A DNA stretch of 64,000 nucleotides from JASFYU01 sp045046905 (GCA_045046905.1 JASFYU010000066.1:1-64000), one strand, 5' to 3'; positions 1 to 9,689 are shown, counted from the first letter of the stretch. Translations and numbers: made by a program. Notes: generated from the letters alone by a model not told the origin.

Positions 1-67
1 ATATTAAATAGTGTTAACAGATTAGTTAAAGTAAGTTAAAGCCTGTTCAAAAGCATATTATATATAT

Positions 68-75
68 TAAATTTG
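68..75 (+). promoter_or_regulatory. -7 box of the small-RNA candidate
   Basis: TAAATTTG matches the Bacteroidota -7 consensus TAnnTTTG exactly. The predicted start of transcription falls at about 80-82, which is where the first hairpin of the downstream structured segment begins. No convincing TTG -33 box is seen, only TGTTC at 44-48. Confidence 0.5.
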
Positions 76-79
76 TACC

Positions 80-183
80 AGTAAGGGGTGGTTCCCTTAC
101 AACTTTAAGTATTGGTTTTTCATAATTTAAAGTTTGGTTGGTTATTTAAGAAAAGCCCTGACGTTCTCGTTAGGGCTTTTTTT
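80..183 (+). ncRNA. candidate small structured RNA, about 100 nt
   Basis: Seen directly: three hairpins in a row with almost no unpaired sequence between the first two. Hairpin 1 pairs GTAAGGG (81-87) with CCCTTAC (94-100). Hairpin 2 pairs AACTTTAA (101-108) with TTAAAGTT (127-134). Hairpin 3 is an intrinsic terminator at 151-183. A perfect -7 box ends 5 nt before position 80. No open reading frame of note lies inside. Inference: a free-standing small RNA, or a 5' leader that terminates early. It could instead be the 3' UTR of a gene to the left of the window, but the promoter box argues against that. I do not recognise a known RNA family. Confidence 0.45.
151..183 (+). terminator. intrinsic terminator
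   Basis: AAAAGCCCT...AGGGCTTTT stem, extended by ACG/CGT, with a TTCT loop and a run of T to position 183. It is a strong rho-independent terminator and ends the small-RNA candidate. Confidence 0.8.
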
Positions 184-187
184 ATGG

Positions 188-292
188 TTTAATCGTGGGG
201 CGGCGATAGCCATAATTGGGTTTAATCAAAAAGAACTCACCTAGGCTCTGCCTCGGGGATAGTCGGTTTCAAGAATTTTTTTATTTCCTTAC
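188..292 (+). repeat. mosaic intergenic repeat, copy A
   Basis: Head module TTTAATCG.GGGGCG.GATAGCCATAA at 188-226, followed by the middle module containing CTCTGCCTCGGGGATAG. The head recurs at 5253, 25701 and 33878 and the middle module at 31565. It is non-coding and lies just after a terminator. Confidence 0.7.
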
Positions 293-429
293 CGCCTCAA
301 TAGCTAGTGGAATGAAAAAAAGAGTGTTTATTCTATACGGTACAATACTTTGGAATAAATTTTGTTTAAGTAGGCATGGGTTCTATTAAACTTAGAATAG
401 TTCAATAACGTACTTTGAAACACATTTAG

Positions 430-437
430 TAATTTTG
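430..437 (+). promoter_or_regulatory. -7 box upstream of the DUF3108 gene
   Basis: TAATTTTG fits TAnnTTTG and lies 16 nt before the ATG at 454, so the predicted leader is only about a dozen nucleotides. No matching -33 TTG at the usual 17-23 nt spacing. It supports ATG 454 over the in-frame TTG at 448. Confidence 0.55.
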
Positions 438-453
438 TAATAATCTTTTGGCT

Positions 454-1233
454 ATGAGAAAAATTGTTGTCGTACTTTTTTTATTCGTCGGTCTTTTTGT
501 AAACGCTCAGAATACACATTCAGCTTTTAAACCCGGGGAGTGGTTGAAATTTCGTATGCATTACGGATGGCTCAATGCCAGCTATGCGACTCTTCAAGTG
601 AAATCTGGTAAAATAGAGGGGCTTCCTGTCTATCACGTTATCGGAAAAGGACAAACAACAGGTTTTGCCAGCATATTCTTTAAGGTTGATGATACCTATG
701 AAAGTTATTTTGATAAGGCAGACGGTAGACCCTATAAATTTATTCGTAAAACAAATGAAGGAGGGTATACAAAGAATGTTGAAATTAATTTTGACCATGA
801 AAATGACACAGCGGAACTAAATGATATAAAACATAATAAAAAGCTTAATTTCACACTTAAAGATAGTATTCAGGACCTACTTTCTGCTTTTTATTATATC
901 AGGAACAACTATGGTTTTGAGGATTTGGTCGAAGGGGAATCCATTAAATTGAATATGCTCTATGATGATGATGGTATCTATCCTTTTAAACTCAAGTATT
1001 TGGGAAAAGAAGTGGTAAAAACAAAATTCGGCAAAGTAGAATGTTTGAAATTTAGACCCTATGTACAGTCTGGTCGAGTATTTAAGGAACAAGAAAGTCT
1101 TTCATTGTGGGTTTCCAATGATGAAAATAGAATTCCGGTACGGATAAAGGCCGACTTGACCGTCGGTTCTATAAAGGCTGATTTAGATGGGTACAACGGA
1201 CTTAAGCATCAGTTTAAAATTATAATGGATTGA
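454..1233 (+). CDS. DUF3108 domain-containing secreted protein
   Basis: About 259 residues. A classic signal peptide (MRKIVVVLFLFVGLFVNAQ) is followed by one DUF3108 domain with the family phrases GEWLKFRMHYGWLNASYATL near the mature N-terminus and TKFGKVECLKFRP towards the C-terminus. The family is exported to the periplasm or outer membrane and is common in Bacteroidota; no biochemical function is established. ATG 454 is preferred over TTG 448 because it starts the signal peptide cleanly. The next gene begins 7 nt after the stop, so the two are probably co-transcribed with the tryptophan dioxygenase family gene and the M23 peptidase. Confidence 0.85.
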   Translation: MRKIVVVLFLFVGLFVNAQNTHSAFKPGEWLKFRMHYGWLNASYATLQVKSGKIEGLPVYHVIGKGQTTGFASIFFKVDDTYESYFDKADGRPYKFIRKTNEGGYTKNVEINFDHENDTAELNDIKHNKKLNFTLKDSIQDLLSAFYYIRNNYGFEDLVEGESIKLNMLYDDDGIYPFKLKYLGKEVVKTKFGKVECLKFRPYVQSGRVFKEQESLSLWVSNDENRIPVRIKADLTVGSIKADLDGYNGLKHQFKIIMD

Positions 1234-1240
1234 TTTTCGA

Positions 1241-2206
1241 ATGAAAAATAAGGAGCAGCTTGATTCTCAAATATCAAAACTCGAAGAAAAATATAAAAAT
1301 TCAGGACAAGATTTAAGCTCCTATTTAGACGGTCTACTTCACCAACGCTACCTTACCTATTGGGATTATATACATTTAGACACTCTTTTAAGCCTTCAGG
1401 TTCCCAGAACATATTTCCCAGATGAGGAAATCTTCATCATGTACCACCAAATTACAGAATTGTATTTTAAACTCATCTTACACGAGCAAAAACAACTGGT
1501 GGACGATAAATCACAACAATTAAATTTCTTTATCGAGAAAGCCAACCGTATTAATAGTTACTACACGGCTTTGATTTCCTCATTCGGTATAATGATAAAA
1601 GGAATGGAGCGAGAGCAATTTCTTCAATACAGAATGGCCTTATTGCCCGCCAGCGGATTTCAATCGGTACAATACAGGATGATCGAAATCTATGCTACCC
1701 CCTTAGAGAATTTAGTACATTATGCCCAGCGTGATCAGTTTTCATCGAACCACTCGATTGAGGAACTTTATGAAAATATGTATTGGAAAAAAGGAGCGAC
1801 CGATAGTGTGACCGGCGAGAAGACCTTGACACTTAAACAGTTCGAGTACAGATATACACCTCGTCTTATTCGAATTGCAAAGCAGGTAAAAGAGAGTACT
1901 ATATTTCATAAATTCTTGCAACTTCCTGAGGAAAAAAGAAATAATAAGGAGCTGAGAAAGGCCTTAAAGACACTCGATATCAATGCTAATATAAACTGGC
2001 CTTTGATGCATATGGGTTCTGCTCACCGCTATTTGGGAAAGGATAAAGATCAGATCCATGCTACTGGCGGTACGAACTGGAAAGATTTTCTTCCGCCAAG
2101 TTTTCAAAAAATCGTATTCTTCCCAGACCTATACACAAAACAAGAGTTAAATAATTGGGGAAAACAATGGGTAGACCATATCTTTAATCCCGAAAAACAG
2201 ATATAA
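1241..2206 (+). CDS. tryptophan 2,3-dioxygenase family protein
   Basis: 321 residues. The family haem dioxygenase opens the indole ring of L-tryptophan to N-formylkynurenine. The distal-side signature YHQITELYFKLILHE (about residues 68-82) corresponds to the FxxxHQxxELWFK motif with its active-site histidine. The C-terminal HMGSAHRYLG...ATGGTNW segment corresponds to the proximal-haem histidine region and the conserved GTGG loop, here ATGG. The HQ...EL substrate pocket is intact, but the GTGG loop deviates slightly, so activity on tryptophan is likely rather than certain. It is sandwiched between DUF3108 and M23 genes with gaps of 7 and 5 nt. No kynurenine-pathway partner is seen in this window. 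Confidence 0.85.
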   Translation: MKNKEQLDSQISKLEEKYKNSGQDLSSYLDGLLHQRYLTYWDYIHLDTLLSLQVPRTYFPDEEIFIMYHQITELYFKLILHEQKQLVDDKSQQLNFFIEKANRINSYYTALISSFGIMIKGMEREQFLQYRMALLPASGFQSVQYRMIEIYATPLENLVHYAQRDQFSSNHSIEELYENMYWKKGATDSVTGEKTLTLKQFEYRYTPRLIRIAKQVKESTIFHKFLQLPEEKRNNKELRKALKTLDINANINWPLMHMGSAHRYLGKDKDQIHATGGTNWKDFLPPSFQKIVFFPDLYTKQELNNWGKQWVDHIFNPEKQI

Positions 2207-2211
2207 TAAAA

Positions 2212-3489
2212 ATGCAGAAATATTGGGGCGTAATTTTACTGATGGTTTTATGTATATCGTGTAAGGAAGAGACTCCGGCCGTACAAAACAGTGTTGCCGA
2301 CATAACCGCGATAGAAAAGCCTGAAATAGTAAAAGAGTTCGGATTTAATCTTAACGATTTTAAAGTTCAAAAAGACACCATTAAAAAAGGGGATAGTTTT
2401 GGCGAATTAATGATTAAGTATAATGTCGACTACCCGAAAATCGCCAAAGTTTCAGAGAATTTCAGAGATACTTTCGATGTGCGTAAAATACGTGTGGGTA
2501 AGCCGTATCTTATATTAAAATCCAAGGACAGTTCCGAAACCGCACAGGTGTTTATTTATCAGAACGACCCCATAAATTATACGGTAGTTGATCTAAGGGG
2601 CGATGTCGTAGCCTATAAAAAGAAAAAGAAGGTGAAGTATGTTGAACGTGAAGCCTCTGGGGTTATAGAGACCTCATTGTCAGAAGCCATACAGGATCAG
2701 GGCATTGATTATAATATAACCAATGATTTATCTGAAATTTATGCCTGGACCATTGATTTCTTCAGACTTCAAAAAGGAGATAGGTTTAAGGTTATTTATA
2801 AAGAAAAATATATCAATGACTCGATTTATGTAGGGGCAGAGCCTATAGAGGCGGCCTATTTTGAACACAATGGCAGGCCGATTTATGCCTTTGCTTATGA
2901 GAATGACTCCTTAAAAAATATAGTCGATTATTTTGATGAAGACGCGAACAATCTGAGAAGAACATTCTTGAGGGCACCGGTTCGATTTAGTAGAATTTCC
3001 TCACGGTATAATCTCAAAAGAAGAATTCGATACTACGGCTATAAAATACGCCCCCATAAAGGTACCGATTATGCGGCCCCTATTGGCACCCCGATTATGG
3101 CTACAGCCGATGGCACCGTGACCGAATCAACACGAAGAGGCGGTAATGGAAAATACGTAAAGATTCGCCATAACGGCACCTATAGCACGCAGTACTTGCA
3201 TATGAAAAAACAAAAGGTTCGAAAAGGCGACTTTGTACGCCAGGGCGATGTTATTGGGTGGATCGGTATGACAGGAAATACAGGCGGGCCACATGTATGC
3301 TACCGTTTTTGGAGAAATGGAAGACAGGTTGATCCGCTACGTGAAGACTTACCCAAGGCCAAACCCCTGGCAGAAACCTTGAGACCCGACTATTTTGCAT
3401 ACACCAGTCCTATTAAAAATCAATTGGATTGTATGGCATATACTGAAGTGTTATCAGAGGAGGAAGATTTGGTTTCAATGGGTCAATAA
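2212..3489 (+). CDS. M23 family peptidoglycan endopeptidase, lipoprotein
   Basis: 425 residues. A lipoprotein signal (lipobox ending ...LCISC, Cys17) is followed by a LysM-like segment at about 52-103 (DTIKKGDSFGELMIKYNVDY), a linker domain, and a LytM/M23 metallopeptidase domain at about 265-375. Zinc-site residues visible: His282 and Asp286 in HKGTDY, catalytic His330 in YLHMKK, and His361 in GPHVCYRFW. The last zinc ligand of the usual HxH motif is Cys363, an HxC variant. The predicted role is trimming of peptide cross-links in the periplasm, anchored to a membrane. It is the third gene of the DUF3108-led run. Confidence 0.88.
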   Translation: MQKYWGVILLMVLCISCKEETPAVQNSVADITAIEKPEIVKEFGFNLNDFKVQKDTIKKGDSFGELMIKYNVDYPKIAKVSENFRDTFDVRKIRVGKPYLILKSKDSSETAQVFIYQNDPINYTVVDLRGDVVAYKKKKKVKYVEREASGVIETSLSEAIQDQGIDYNITNDLSEIYAWTIDFFRLQKGDRFKVIYKEKYINDSIYVGAEPIEAAYFEHNGRPIYAFAYENDSLKNIVDYFDEDANNLRRTFLRAPVRFSRISSRYNLKRRIRYYGYKIRPHKGTDYAAPIGTPIMATADGTVTESTRRGGNGKYVKIRHNGTYSTQYLHMKKQKVRKGDFVRQGDVIGWIGMTGNTGGPHVCYRFWRNGRQVDPLREDLPKAKPLAETLRPDYFAYTSPIKNQLDCMAYTEVLSEEEDLVSMGQ

Positions 3490-3538
3490 AAATCCTTTCA
3501 ATGTGGTTCAATGACCTAGAAATTTCAGGATTATAGTT

Positions 3539-3546
3539 TATTTTTG
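3539..3546 (+). promoter_or_regulatory. -7 box upstream of pgi
   Basis: TATTTTTG is an exact TAnnTTTG match, 57 nt before the pgi ATG, giving a leader of about 50 nt. No clear -33 TTG at standard spacing. Confidence 0.5.
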
Positions 3547-3603
3547 CTTCGAATTGTTTTATAACGAAGTACTAGAATTATAGTTTCCAAAAAAAATCTC
3601 TCA

Positions 3604-5241
3604 ATGTCATTACAGAAAACCAACCCGACCACTACCCAAGCTTGGAAAAAACTTAAGCAACACCATACAGCTATTAAAGAGGAACATTTAAAAAGCCTTT
3701 TTTCTTCTGACGCCGATAGGGCAAATAAGTTTAGCCTACAATGGAATGACTTTTTAGTTGATTTCTCAAAAAATAGGATTACTCAAGAAACCCTGCAGCT
3801 GCTGTTACAATTGGCCGATGAGGTACACTTAAAGGACGCTATCAAAAAGTATTTTGATGGAGATGCTATTAATCAGACCGAAGAGCGGGCGGTTTTACAT
3901 ACCGCCTTACGGGCCAAAGAATCGGATACCGTCTTGGTTGATGGTAAAAATATAATACCCGAAATTTATCAAGTAAAGGCGCAAATCAAACTATTTACCG
4001 ATGCTGTCATCTCTGGCGAGAAAAAAGGTTATACCGGAAAAACTTTTACTGATGTAGTGAATATCGGTATTGGAGGTTCTGACCTTGGCCCGGCTATGGT
4101 GACTGATGCCCTGAAATACTATAAAAACCATTTAAAAATACATTTTGTAAGTAACGTTGACGGCGACCATGTTTACGAAATTTTAAAAGAATTGAAACCT
4201 GAAACAACCTTATTCGTCATTGTTTCAAAGACGTTTACTACCCAAGAAACCTTGAGCAACGCCACTACGATTAAAAAGTGGTTCTTAGAGCATGCTACGC
4301 AAAATGATGTTTCAAAACACTTTGCCGCCGTTTCGACCAATGTTGAGAGAATATCTGAATTTGGAATAGTCGATGAAAACGTATTTCCTATGTGGGACTG
4401 GGTTGGGGGGCGATTTTCACTATGGAGCGCGGTAGGCCTATCTGTTGCCTTGTCGGTAGGCTTCGAAAATTTTAACGCCTTATTGTCGGGTGCCAATGAA
4501 ATGGACGAGCATTTCAAGACAGCAGATTTTGATGAGAATATACCTGTACTGTTGGCCCTATTGAGTATTTGGTATAACAATTTTTTTGACGCCGAGACCG
4601 AGGCTATTATCCCTTATACACAATATTTAAGTAGATTTTCGGCCTATTTGCAGCAAGGTATTATGGAAAGTAATGGTAAAAGCATCGATAGGAACGGCAA
4701 TCGTGTCGATTACCAGACTGGGACGATTATATGGGGAGAGCCGGGAACAAATGCGCAACATGCCTTTTTTCAGTTGATTCATCAAGGCACAAAATTGATT
4801 CCAACGGATTTCATAGGGTTTAAAGAGCCCTTGCATGGCGATATGGATCATCACAATAAGTTGATGGCCAACTTCTTCGCCCAGACCGAGGCCTTGATGA
4901 ATGGTAAAACAGAAGAAGAGGTCAATACCGAATTGGAAGAAAGAGGGCTTTCCAGTGAAGAAATGAAAAATCTACGAGCTTTTAAGGTTTTCGAAGGCAA
5001 TAAGCCTACAACTACAATACTAATAAACAAGCTAACACCCAATACATTAGGCGCGCTTATTGCCATGTATGAACACAAGATATTTGTTCAGGGTGTGGTT
5101 TGGAACATCTTTAGTTATGATCAATGGGGTGTTGAACTGGGCAAGCAATTGGCCGGAACAATCTTAAAAGATATTCAAAGCTCCGAAAATGGCGACCACG
5201 ATGCTTCCACCTTACATCTTTTGCAATCTTTCAAGAAGTAA
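3604..5241 (+). CDS. pgi: glucose-6-phosphate isomerase
   Basis: 545 residues, normal for the family. It interconverts glucose 6-phosphate and fructose 6-phosphate in the cytoplasm. Both SIS subdomains are present: the phosphate-binding [14 protein letters not shown] near residue 155, the [13 protein letters not shown] signature near 210-222, [11 protein letters not shown] near 265-275, and the C-terminal catalytic Lys region [25 protein letters not shown]. It is monocistronic by position, with its own -7 box upstream and a repeat-filled gap downstream. Confidence 0.97.
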   Translation: MSLQKTNPTTTQAWKKLKQHHTAIKEEHLKSLFSSDADRANKFSLQWNDFLVDFSKNRITQETLQLLLQLADEVHLKDAIKKYFDGDAINQTEERAVLHTALRAKESDTVLVDGKNIIPEIYQVKAQIKLFTDAVISGEKKGYTGKTFTDVVNIGIGGSDLGPAMVTDALKYYKNHLKIHFVSNVDGDHVYEILKELKPETTLFVIVSKTFTTQETLSNATTIKKWFLEHATQNDVSKHFAAVSTNVERISEFGIVDENVFPMWDWVGGRFSLWSAVGLSVALSVGFENFNALLSGANEMDEHFKTADFDENIPVLLALLSIWYNNFFDAETEAIIPYTQYLSRFSAYLQQGIMESNGKSIDRNGNRVDYQTGTIIWGEPGTNAQHAFFQLIHQGTKLIPTDFIGFKEPLHGDMDHHNKLMANFFAQTEALMNGKTEEEVNTELEERGLSSEEMKNLRAFKVFEGNKPTTTILINKLTPNTLGALIAMYEHKIFVQGVVWNIFSYDQWGVELGKQLAGTILKDIQSSENGDHDASTLHLLQSFKK

Positions 5242-5251
5242 ACAATTATTT

Positions 5252-5600
5252 TTTAATCGCAGGGCGATAGCCATAAATTGAGTTTAATTCTCTCCATTTC
5301 GATATCGGAAAGAAAAGGGGGCGTCTTATTACAATACCAAGTAACTCTTGAGTTGGGGTAGTTTATTCGAAAAGAATTCTCTCATGTCTGCTAGCCTTTA
5401 GAAGGCTCAGTCTAGGGTCTGTCGGCCTATGTAGAGCCTGATTGTCTTTTTTATTCGGGTATCTTATATGCCATATTTTGGTTTTTAATCGCATACTCGG
5501 GGCTAAATTGAAACCGGCGAAACATCTGCTGAGCTAGTCGAAGTATACCCCTATGGGCTACCTTAGGGTGAACAGTTACACTTTCATTGCAAAGGAAGAT
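5252..5600 (+). repeat. intergenic region with mosaic repeat, copy E
   Basis: The 498-nt gap 5242-5739 has no credible gene. It opens with a good copy of the repeat head (5253-5289, AATCGCAGGGCGATAGCCAT), followed by decayed fragments of related type: GCTAGCCTTTAGAAGGCT at 5390-5407 and a GAGCTAGTCGAAGTATACC tail near 5532-5550. The right end (5640 onward) is the leader of the next TonB receptor gene. Confidence 0.6.
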
Positions 5601-5642
5601 AACTTCCTTCAAGGCAGTACTTTTCTTTTCTTTTTTTTAAGT

Positions 5643-5650
5643 TAAATTTG
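5643..5650 (+). promoter_or_regulatory. -7 box upstream of TonB receptor
   Basis: TAAATTTG, an exact TAnnTTTG match, about 90 nt before the ATG at 5740. The -33 element is not obvious because the upstream sequence is a T-rich run. Confidence 0.4.
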
Positions 5651-5739
5651 CTATAACTATTGGCATTGACTTTTTCAAGAGGGCTAAAAAACATGGCGCT
5701 ATTGAAGTAAATTCAAGAACAAAATAAACACTTAAAAAA

Positions 5740-8442
5740 ATGAAAAAGATCTACTTTGTAGTGGTAGCATTTTTAATCACCACTGTGGCATTTTCGCAAG
5801 GAACAATAAGGGGCTCCGTTGTTGATTCAGAAATAGGAGGCCCACTACCAGGAGCTAACATAGTGGTTCGTGGTACAACGAACGGGGTTTCGGCTGATTT
5901 CGACGGTAACTTTTCAATAGAAGTATCACAGAGCTCGGGCATTTTAGTTATTTCATATTTAGGTTTTATCACTAAAAATGTAAACTATACCGCTCTTGGA
6001 GACCTAGGCAAAATTTCGTTGCTGCCTGATTCTGAAGAGCTCGAAGGGGTGGTTGTTACGGGTATTATGGATATTGCCAAGGATAGAGAAACGCCGGTGG
6101 CGGTCTCTACGATTACAGCATCTGTAATCCAAGAAAAATTAGGGGCTCAGGAATTTCCTGAAATATTGAAGTCCACACCATCTGTTTATACGACTAAATC
6201 TGGCGGAGGCTTCGGCGATGGTAGGATCAATGTTAGAGGCTTTGATTCACCTAATATTGCGATAATGATCAACGGTATTCCTGTCAATGATATGGAAAGC
6301 GGTCGTGTATTTTGGAGCAATTGGGCAGGACTGAGCGATGTGACCACTGCCATGCAGGTGCAAAGAGGTTTAGGGTCTTCTAAACTAGCGATTTCTTCTG
6401 TTGGGGGTACTATCAATATTGTCACAAAGACAACCGAGCAGTCAAAAGGTGGGGCTTTAACCGTTGGTATGGGCAATGATGGCTACCTTAAAACTAACAT
6501 TTCATACAATACGGGAAGAATGGAGAACGGCTTTGCGGCCTCAGTTCTATTGGGTAGAACCACAGGAGATGGTTATATTAATGGCACTTCATTTGAAGGG
6601 TACAACTATTTTATCGGTTTGGGCTATGAACCAAATGAGAAACACAGCTTTCAATTTATCATCACCGGTGCGCCACAGGTTCACAATCAAAGAACAAGCA
6701 GTTTTTTTAACGTAGCCACTTTAGCCGATTATTTAAAGTATGGCAAAAAATATAACTTCAATGATGGCATGTTGAATGGAGAAGAGTTTGGTTGGAGAAG
6801 AAACTTTTACCATAAACCGATTACTTCTTTAAATTGGGATTGGAGTATAAGTGAGAAATCTACCTTGTCTGCCTCGGCTTACGCCTCAGTTGGTAGAGGT
6901 GGTGGTACTGGAGATATAGGGTCAGGCCCCGGTTTTGGCTTTGCTAGTTCAAGTAGGTATAGGAACCCTGCAAATGGTCAAGTCGACTATGACCTACTAT
7001 CAAGATTCAATGCAGGTAATGCCGTGACTTTTTATGATGGTAAAGATTATCAATTGACCCCTGATGGTAATGGTGAATTTATTACTACGAGTTTTGGTGA
7101 TGGCTTAACTAGAAGAGCATCTATGAATTCTCATAACTGGTTTGGTGCTATTGCTAATTTACATACAGATATCAATAAAAATTTCAGTTATGATCTTGGT
7201 ATTGATCTAAGAAGCTATAAAGGAATTCATTATAGAAGAGTCGATAATTTGCTTGGTGCCGATGGTTATTTTGATGATGACAACAGTAATAATCCCAATC
7301 ATACCATTAGAACTGATCAGGCCGTTGAATCTAATTTTTCTTCAATACTAAATGTGTTTAAAAGTATAGATGACGAGGAGAAAATAGATTATTATAATGA
7401 TGGTTTGGTAAGATGGTTGGGCGCATTTGCCCAAGTTGAATATAAGGATGAGATTGTTTCAGCATTTCTTCAAGGAGGGGTGTCACAACAAGGTTTTAAA
7501 AGAATAGATTATTTTAATTATTTAGATGCGGATCCACTTCAAGAAACAGACTATGAAAATATTCTAGGAGGTAATATTAAAGGTGGTATTAACGTAAATA
7601 TTGATGAGGCGAATAATATTTTTGCAAACGGAGGCTACTATTCGAAACAACCTAAATTTAATACGATATATCTAAATTTCAGAAATGATTTGAACCCAGA
7701 TTATGAAAACGAAAAAATTATTGGACTAGAAGCTGGTTATGGTCTTAATTTAGGGGATTTTAGAGCTAAATTAAACGTGTATAGAACCTCATGGAAAGAT
7801 AGGTTTATACATGTAGAAGTCGAAACGCCTACAGGAGATGAAGGTTTTGCGAGTATACCAGGAGTTGAACAAATTCATAAAGGAGTCGAAATAGAAGCGG
7901 ATTATAGAGCTTCGAATATTGTGCAATTCAAAGGAATGATTTCTTTGGGTGATTGGGAGTATTCAGGTGATGTTAGCGGAGTGGCTTTCGATGACGAGAG
8001 AAATGTTATTGATAATGACGTTAATCTTTATTTAGATGGAGTCAAAGTAGGTGATGCTGCTCAGTTCACCTCTAATATTGAAATGATTGTACGCCCTTTA
8101 GAAGGCTTGAAATTGAGTGCTAGTTTGTTCACGGCCTCTAAACTCTACGCTGCTATATTGGCAGAAGATTTTGATGAACCAGATCACGCGGGCTCTTTGC
8201 GATTGCCTACCTACAATTTGATCGATGCCGGGGCATATTATAAATTCAAATTCGGAAGTGAGAATGTATTGAGTATTGCTGTCAATGTAAACAATGTGTT
8301 TGATACCGAATATATAGCAGAATCATTAACAAATACCTTTGCTAAGCCAGGAGATAAAATTTATAAAGGCATTAATGTCAGGAATAAAGCATTCTTTGGG
8401 TTCGGTAGAACTTGGAATCTAAGTATGCGGTACCAATTCTAG
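5740..8442 (+). CDS. TonB-dependent outer-membrane receptor, CarboxypepD-regulatory type
   Basis: 900 residues. A signal peptide to about residue 20 (ending AFSQ) precedes a carboxypeptidase-regulatory-like beta domain at about 23-95, a plug domain at about 110-225 (INVRGFDSPNIAIMINGIPVNDMESGRVFW) and a 22-strand barrel ending in an aromatic-terminal strand (SMRYQF). The signature GRVFWSNWAGLSDV is shared with the receptor at 11046, so the two are paralogues. There is no SusD partner. The next genes on the same strand are a small membrane protein and a DUF1080 protein. The substrate is unknown. The middle barrel region is more A+T-rich than the plug, as is usual for surface-exposed loops. Confidence 0.93.
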   Translation: MKKIYFVVVAFLITTVAFSQGTIRGSVVDSEIGGPLPGANIVVRGTTNGVSADFDGNFSIEVSQSSGILVISYLGFITKNVNYTALGDLGKISLLPDSEELEGVVVTGIMDIAKDRETPVAVSTITASVIQEKLGAQEFPEILKSTPSVYTTKSGGGFGDGRINVRGFDSPNIAIMINGIPVNDMESGRVFWSNWAGLSDVTTAMQVQRGLGSSKLAISSVGGTINIVTKTTEQSKGGALTVGMGNDGYLKTNISYNTGRMENGFAASVLLGRTTGDGYINGTSFEGYNYFIGLGYEPNEKHSFQFIITGAPQVHNQRTSSFFNVATLADYLKYGKKYNFNDGMLNGEEFGWRRNFYHKPITSLNWDWSISEKSTLSASAYASVGRGGGTGDIGSGPGFGFASSSRYRNPANGQVDYDLLSRFNAGNAVTFYDGKDYQLTPDGNGEFITTSFGDGLTRRASMNSHNWFGAIANLHTDINKNFSYDLGIDLRSYKGIHYRRVDNLLGADGYFDDDNSNNPNHTIRTDQAVESNFSSILNVFKSIDDEEKIDYYNDGLVRWLGAFAQVEYKDEIVSAFLQGGVSQQGFKRIDYFNYLDADPLQETDYENILGGNIKGGINVNIDEANNIFANGGYYSKQPKFNTIYLNFRNDLNPDYENEKIIGLEAGYGLNLGDFRAKLNVYRTSWKDRFIHVEVETPTGDEGFASIPGVEQIHKGVEIEADYRASNIVQFKGMISLGDWEYSGDVSGVAFDDERNVIDNDVNLYLDGVKVGDAAQFTSNIEMIVRPLEGLKLSASLFTASKLYAAILAEDFDEPDHAGSLRLPTYNLIDAGAYYKFKFGSENVLSIAVNVNNVFDTEYIAESLTNTFAKPGDKIYKGINVRNKAFFGFGRTWNLSMRYQF

Positions 8443-8538
8443 TTTTTTAAAAAAACCTCTTGCCCTTAGATAACTACTATAGGAGGATGGGTTTTTATAA
8501 TCAAAAAGTAGTACTTTTAAAAAAATAAAACTAGAAAA

Positions 8539-8997
8539 ATGCAAGAATACGAACTTTCATATATGTGGTCCTTAGAATTACACTCCTATTTAGCCTATGT
8601 AGTACTTGCCGTTTTGTTCTTGGCGGTTGCCAATGCCATTATGGGTTTGGTAGGCAATAAAATGTTTACAATGCACAGAGACCTTCGTCTGAGCCTTTTC
8701 GCCTTGATTTTGAGCCACCTGATGTTATTGGTCGGTTTTGTGCTCTATTTTGTTTCTCCTAAGGGGTTTAGTGCGGTGAAAGAATTAGGAATGGGAGGAT
8801 TAGATTCCGCTGCTCGCCTGCTGGCCGTAGAACACCCTTTTGTCAATATTTTGGCCGTAATCCTGATAACTATTGGCTGGTCTCGTCACAAAAAATTTAT
8901 GGTAGGTGATAAAAAGTTTAAAAGCATAGCTATTTTTTATGGTCTTGGCCTACTATTGCTACTCAGTAGAATTCCGTGGGGTCAATGGTTTAATTGA
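8539..8997 (+). CDS. four-helix integral membrane protein, function unknown
   Basis: 152 residues with four hydrophobic segments, at about 14-36, 50-71, 93-113 and 127-146. The first helix begins after a short acidic N-terminus with a conserved-looking ELHSYLAYVVL. Histidines fall near helix ends (HSYLAY, SHLMLL, VEHPFVN), an arrangement that could coordinate haem, and relatives are sometimes labelled cytochrome-b-like, but no ligand pair can be proven here. It lies 96 nt after the TonB receptor and 94 nt before a DUF1080 gene on the same strand. I do not assign a function. Confidence 0.75.
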   Translation: MQEYELSYMWSLELHSYLAYVVLAVLFLAVANAIMGLVGNKMFTMHRDLRLSLFALILSHLMLLVGFVLYFVSPKGFSAVKELGMGGLDSAARLLAVEHPFVNILAVILITIGWSRHKKFMVGDKKFKSIAIFYGLGLLLLLSRIPWGQWFN

Positions 8998-9091
8998 TTA
9001 TTTTTTTGTCCTTCCCGTGACAAACGGAAAACCCGGTCAATATCACTTGAAAAATATATAAATTCATAATCTTTACAGTAAAACTCATAAA

Positions 9092-9685
9092 ATGAAAAAA
9101 ATACTACTAATCGTATCGCTACTTTTCGCAACCCTTGGTTTTTCGCAGGCAAAGGGCCTGTTCAATGGTGAAGACCTGAAAGGTTGGACTATTTATGGGA
9201 CCGAAAAATGGTATGTCGAAGATGGCCTCTTAGTTTGTGAAAGTGGGCCCGACGAAAAATACGGTTATTTGGCGACGGATAAACACTACAAAGATTTTGA
9301 ACTCACCTTAGAATTCAAGCAAGAGGCCGATGGCAATAGCGGGGTGTTCATTCGCTCTACCATCGATGGCACAAAAGTAAGTGGCTGGCAAATTGAGGTA
9401 GCGCCTCCAGGGCACGGCACAGGAGGTGTTTATGAGTCTTATGGCCGGGGATGGTTGATAAAGCCTGACACTAAAAAAGATGATGTCTTAAAAGAAGGCG
9501 AGTGGAACAAAATGAAAATCAGGGTCTATGGCGGCACCATAACTTCTTGGCTCAATGGCACTGAAATGATTACTATTACCGATGATAAAATAGGTGCTGG
9601 TGAAGGCTCTATAGCCCTGCAGATACATGATGGCGGAGGCATAAAAGTAAAGTGGAGAAATATAAAGATTGTACTGCCACAATAA
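9092..9685 (+). CDS. secreted DUF1080 / LamG-like glycoside hydrolase-type protein
   Basis: 197 residues: signal peptide MKKILLIVSLLFATLGFSQA and one DUF1080 (3-keto-disaccharide hydrolase) domain of concanavalin-like fold. Family phrases: LFNGEDLKGWTIYG at the start, NSGVFIRSTIDG, WQIEVAPPGHGTGGVYES, and EWNKMKIRVYGGTITSWLNGTEM. Family members act on oxidised disaccharides or bind glycans in the periplasm; the substrate here cannot be told. A second DUF1080 gene lies at 24952 and is a lipoprotein, so the window holds two differently localised versions. Confidence 0.88.
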   Translation: MKKILLIVSLLFATLGFSQAKGLFNGEDLKGWTIYGTEKWYVEDGLLVCESGPDEKYGYLATDKHYKDFELTLEFKQEADGNSGVFIRSTIDGTKVSGWQIEVAPPGHGTGGVYESYGRGWLIKPDTKKDDVLKEGEWNKMKIRVYGGTITSWLNGTEMITITDDKIGAGEGSIALQIHDGGGIKVKWRNIKIVLPQ

Positions 9686-9689
9686 TTTT

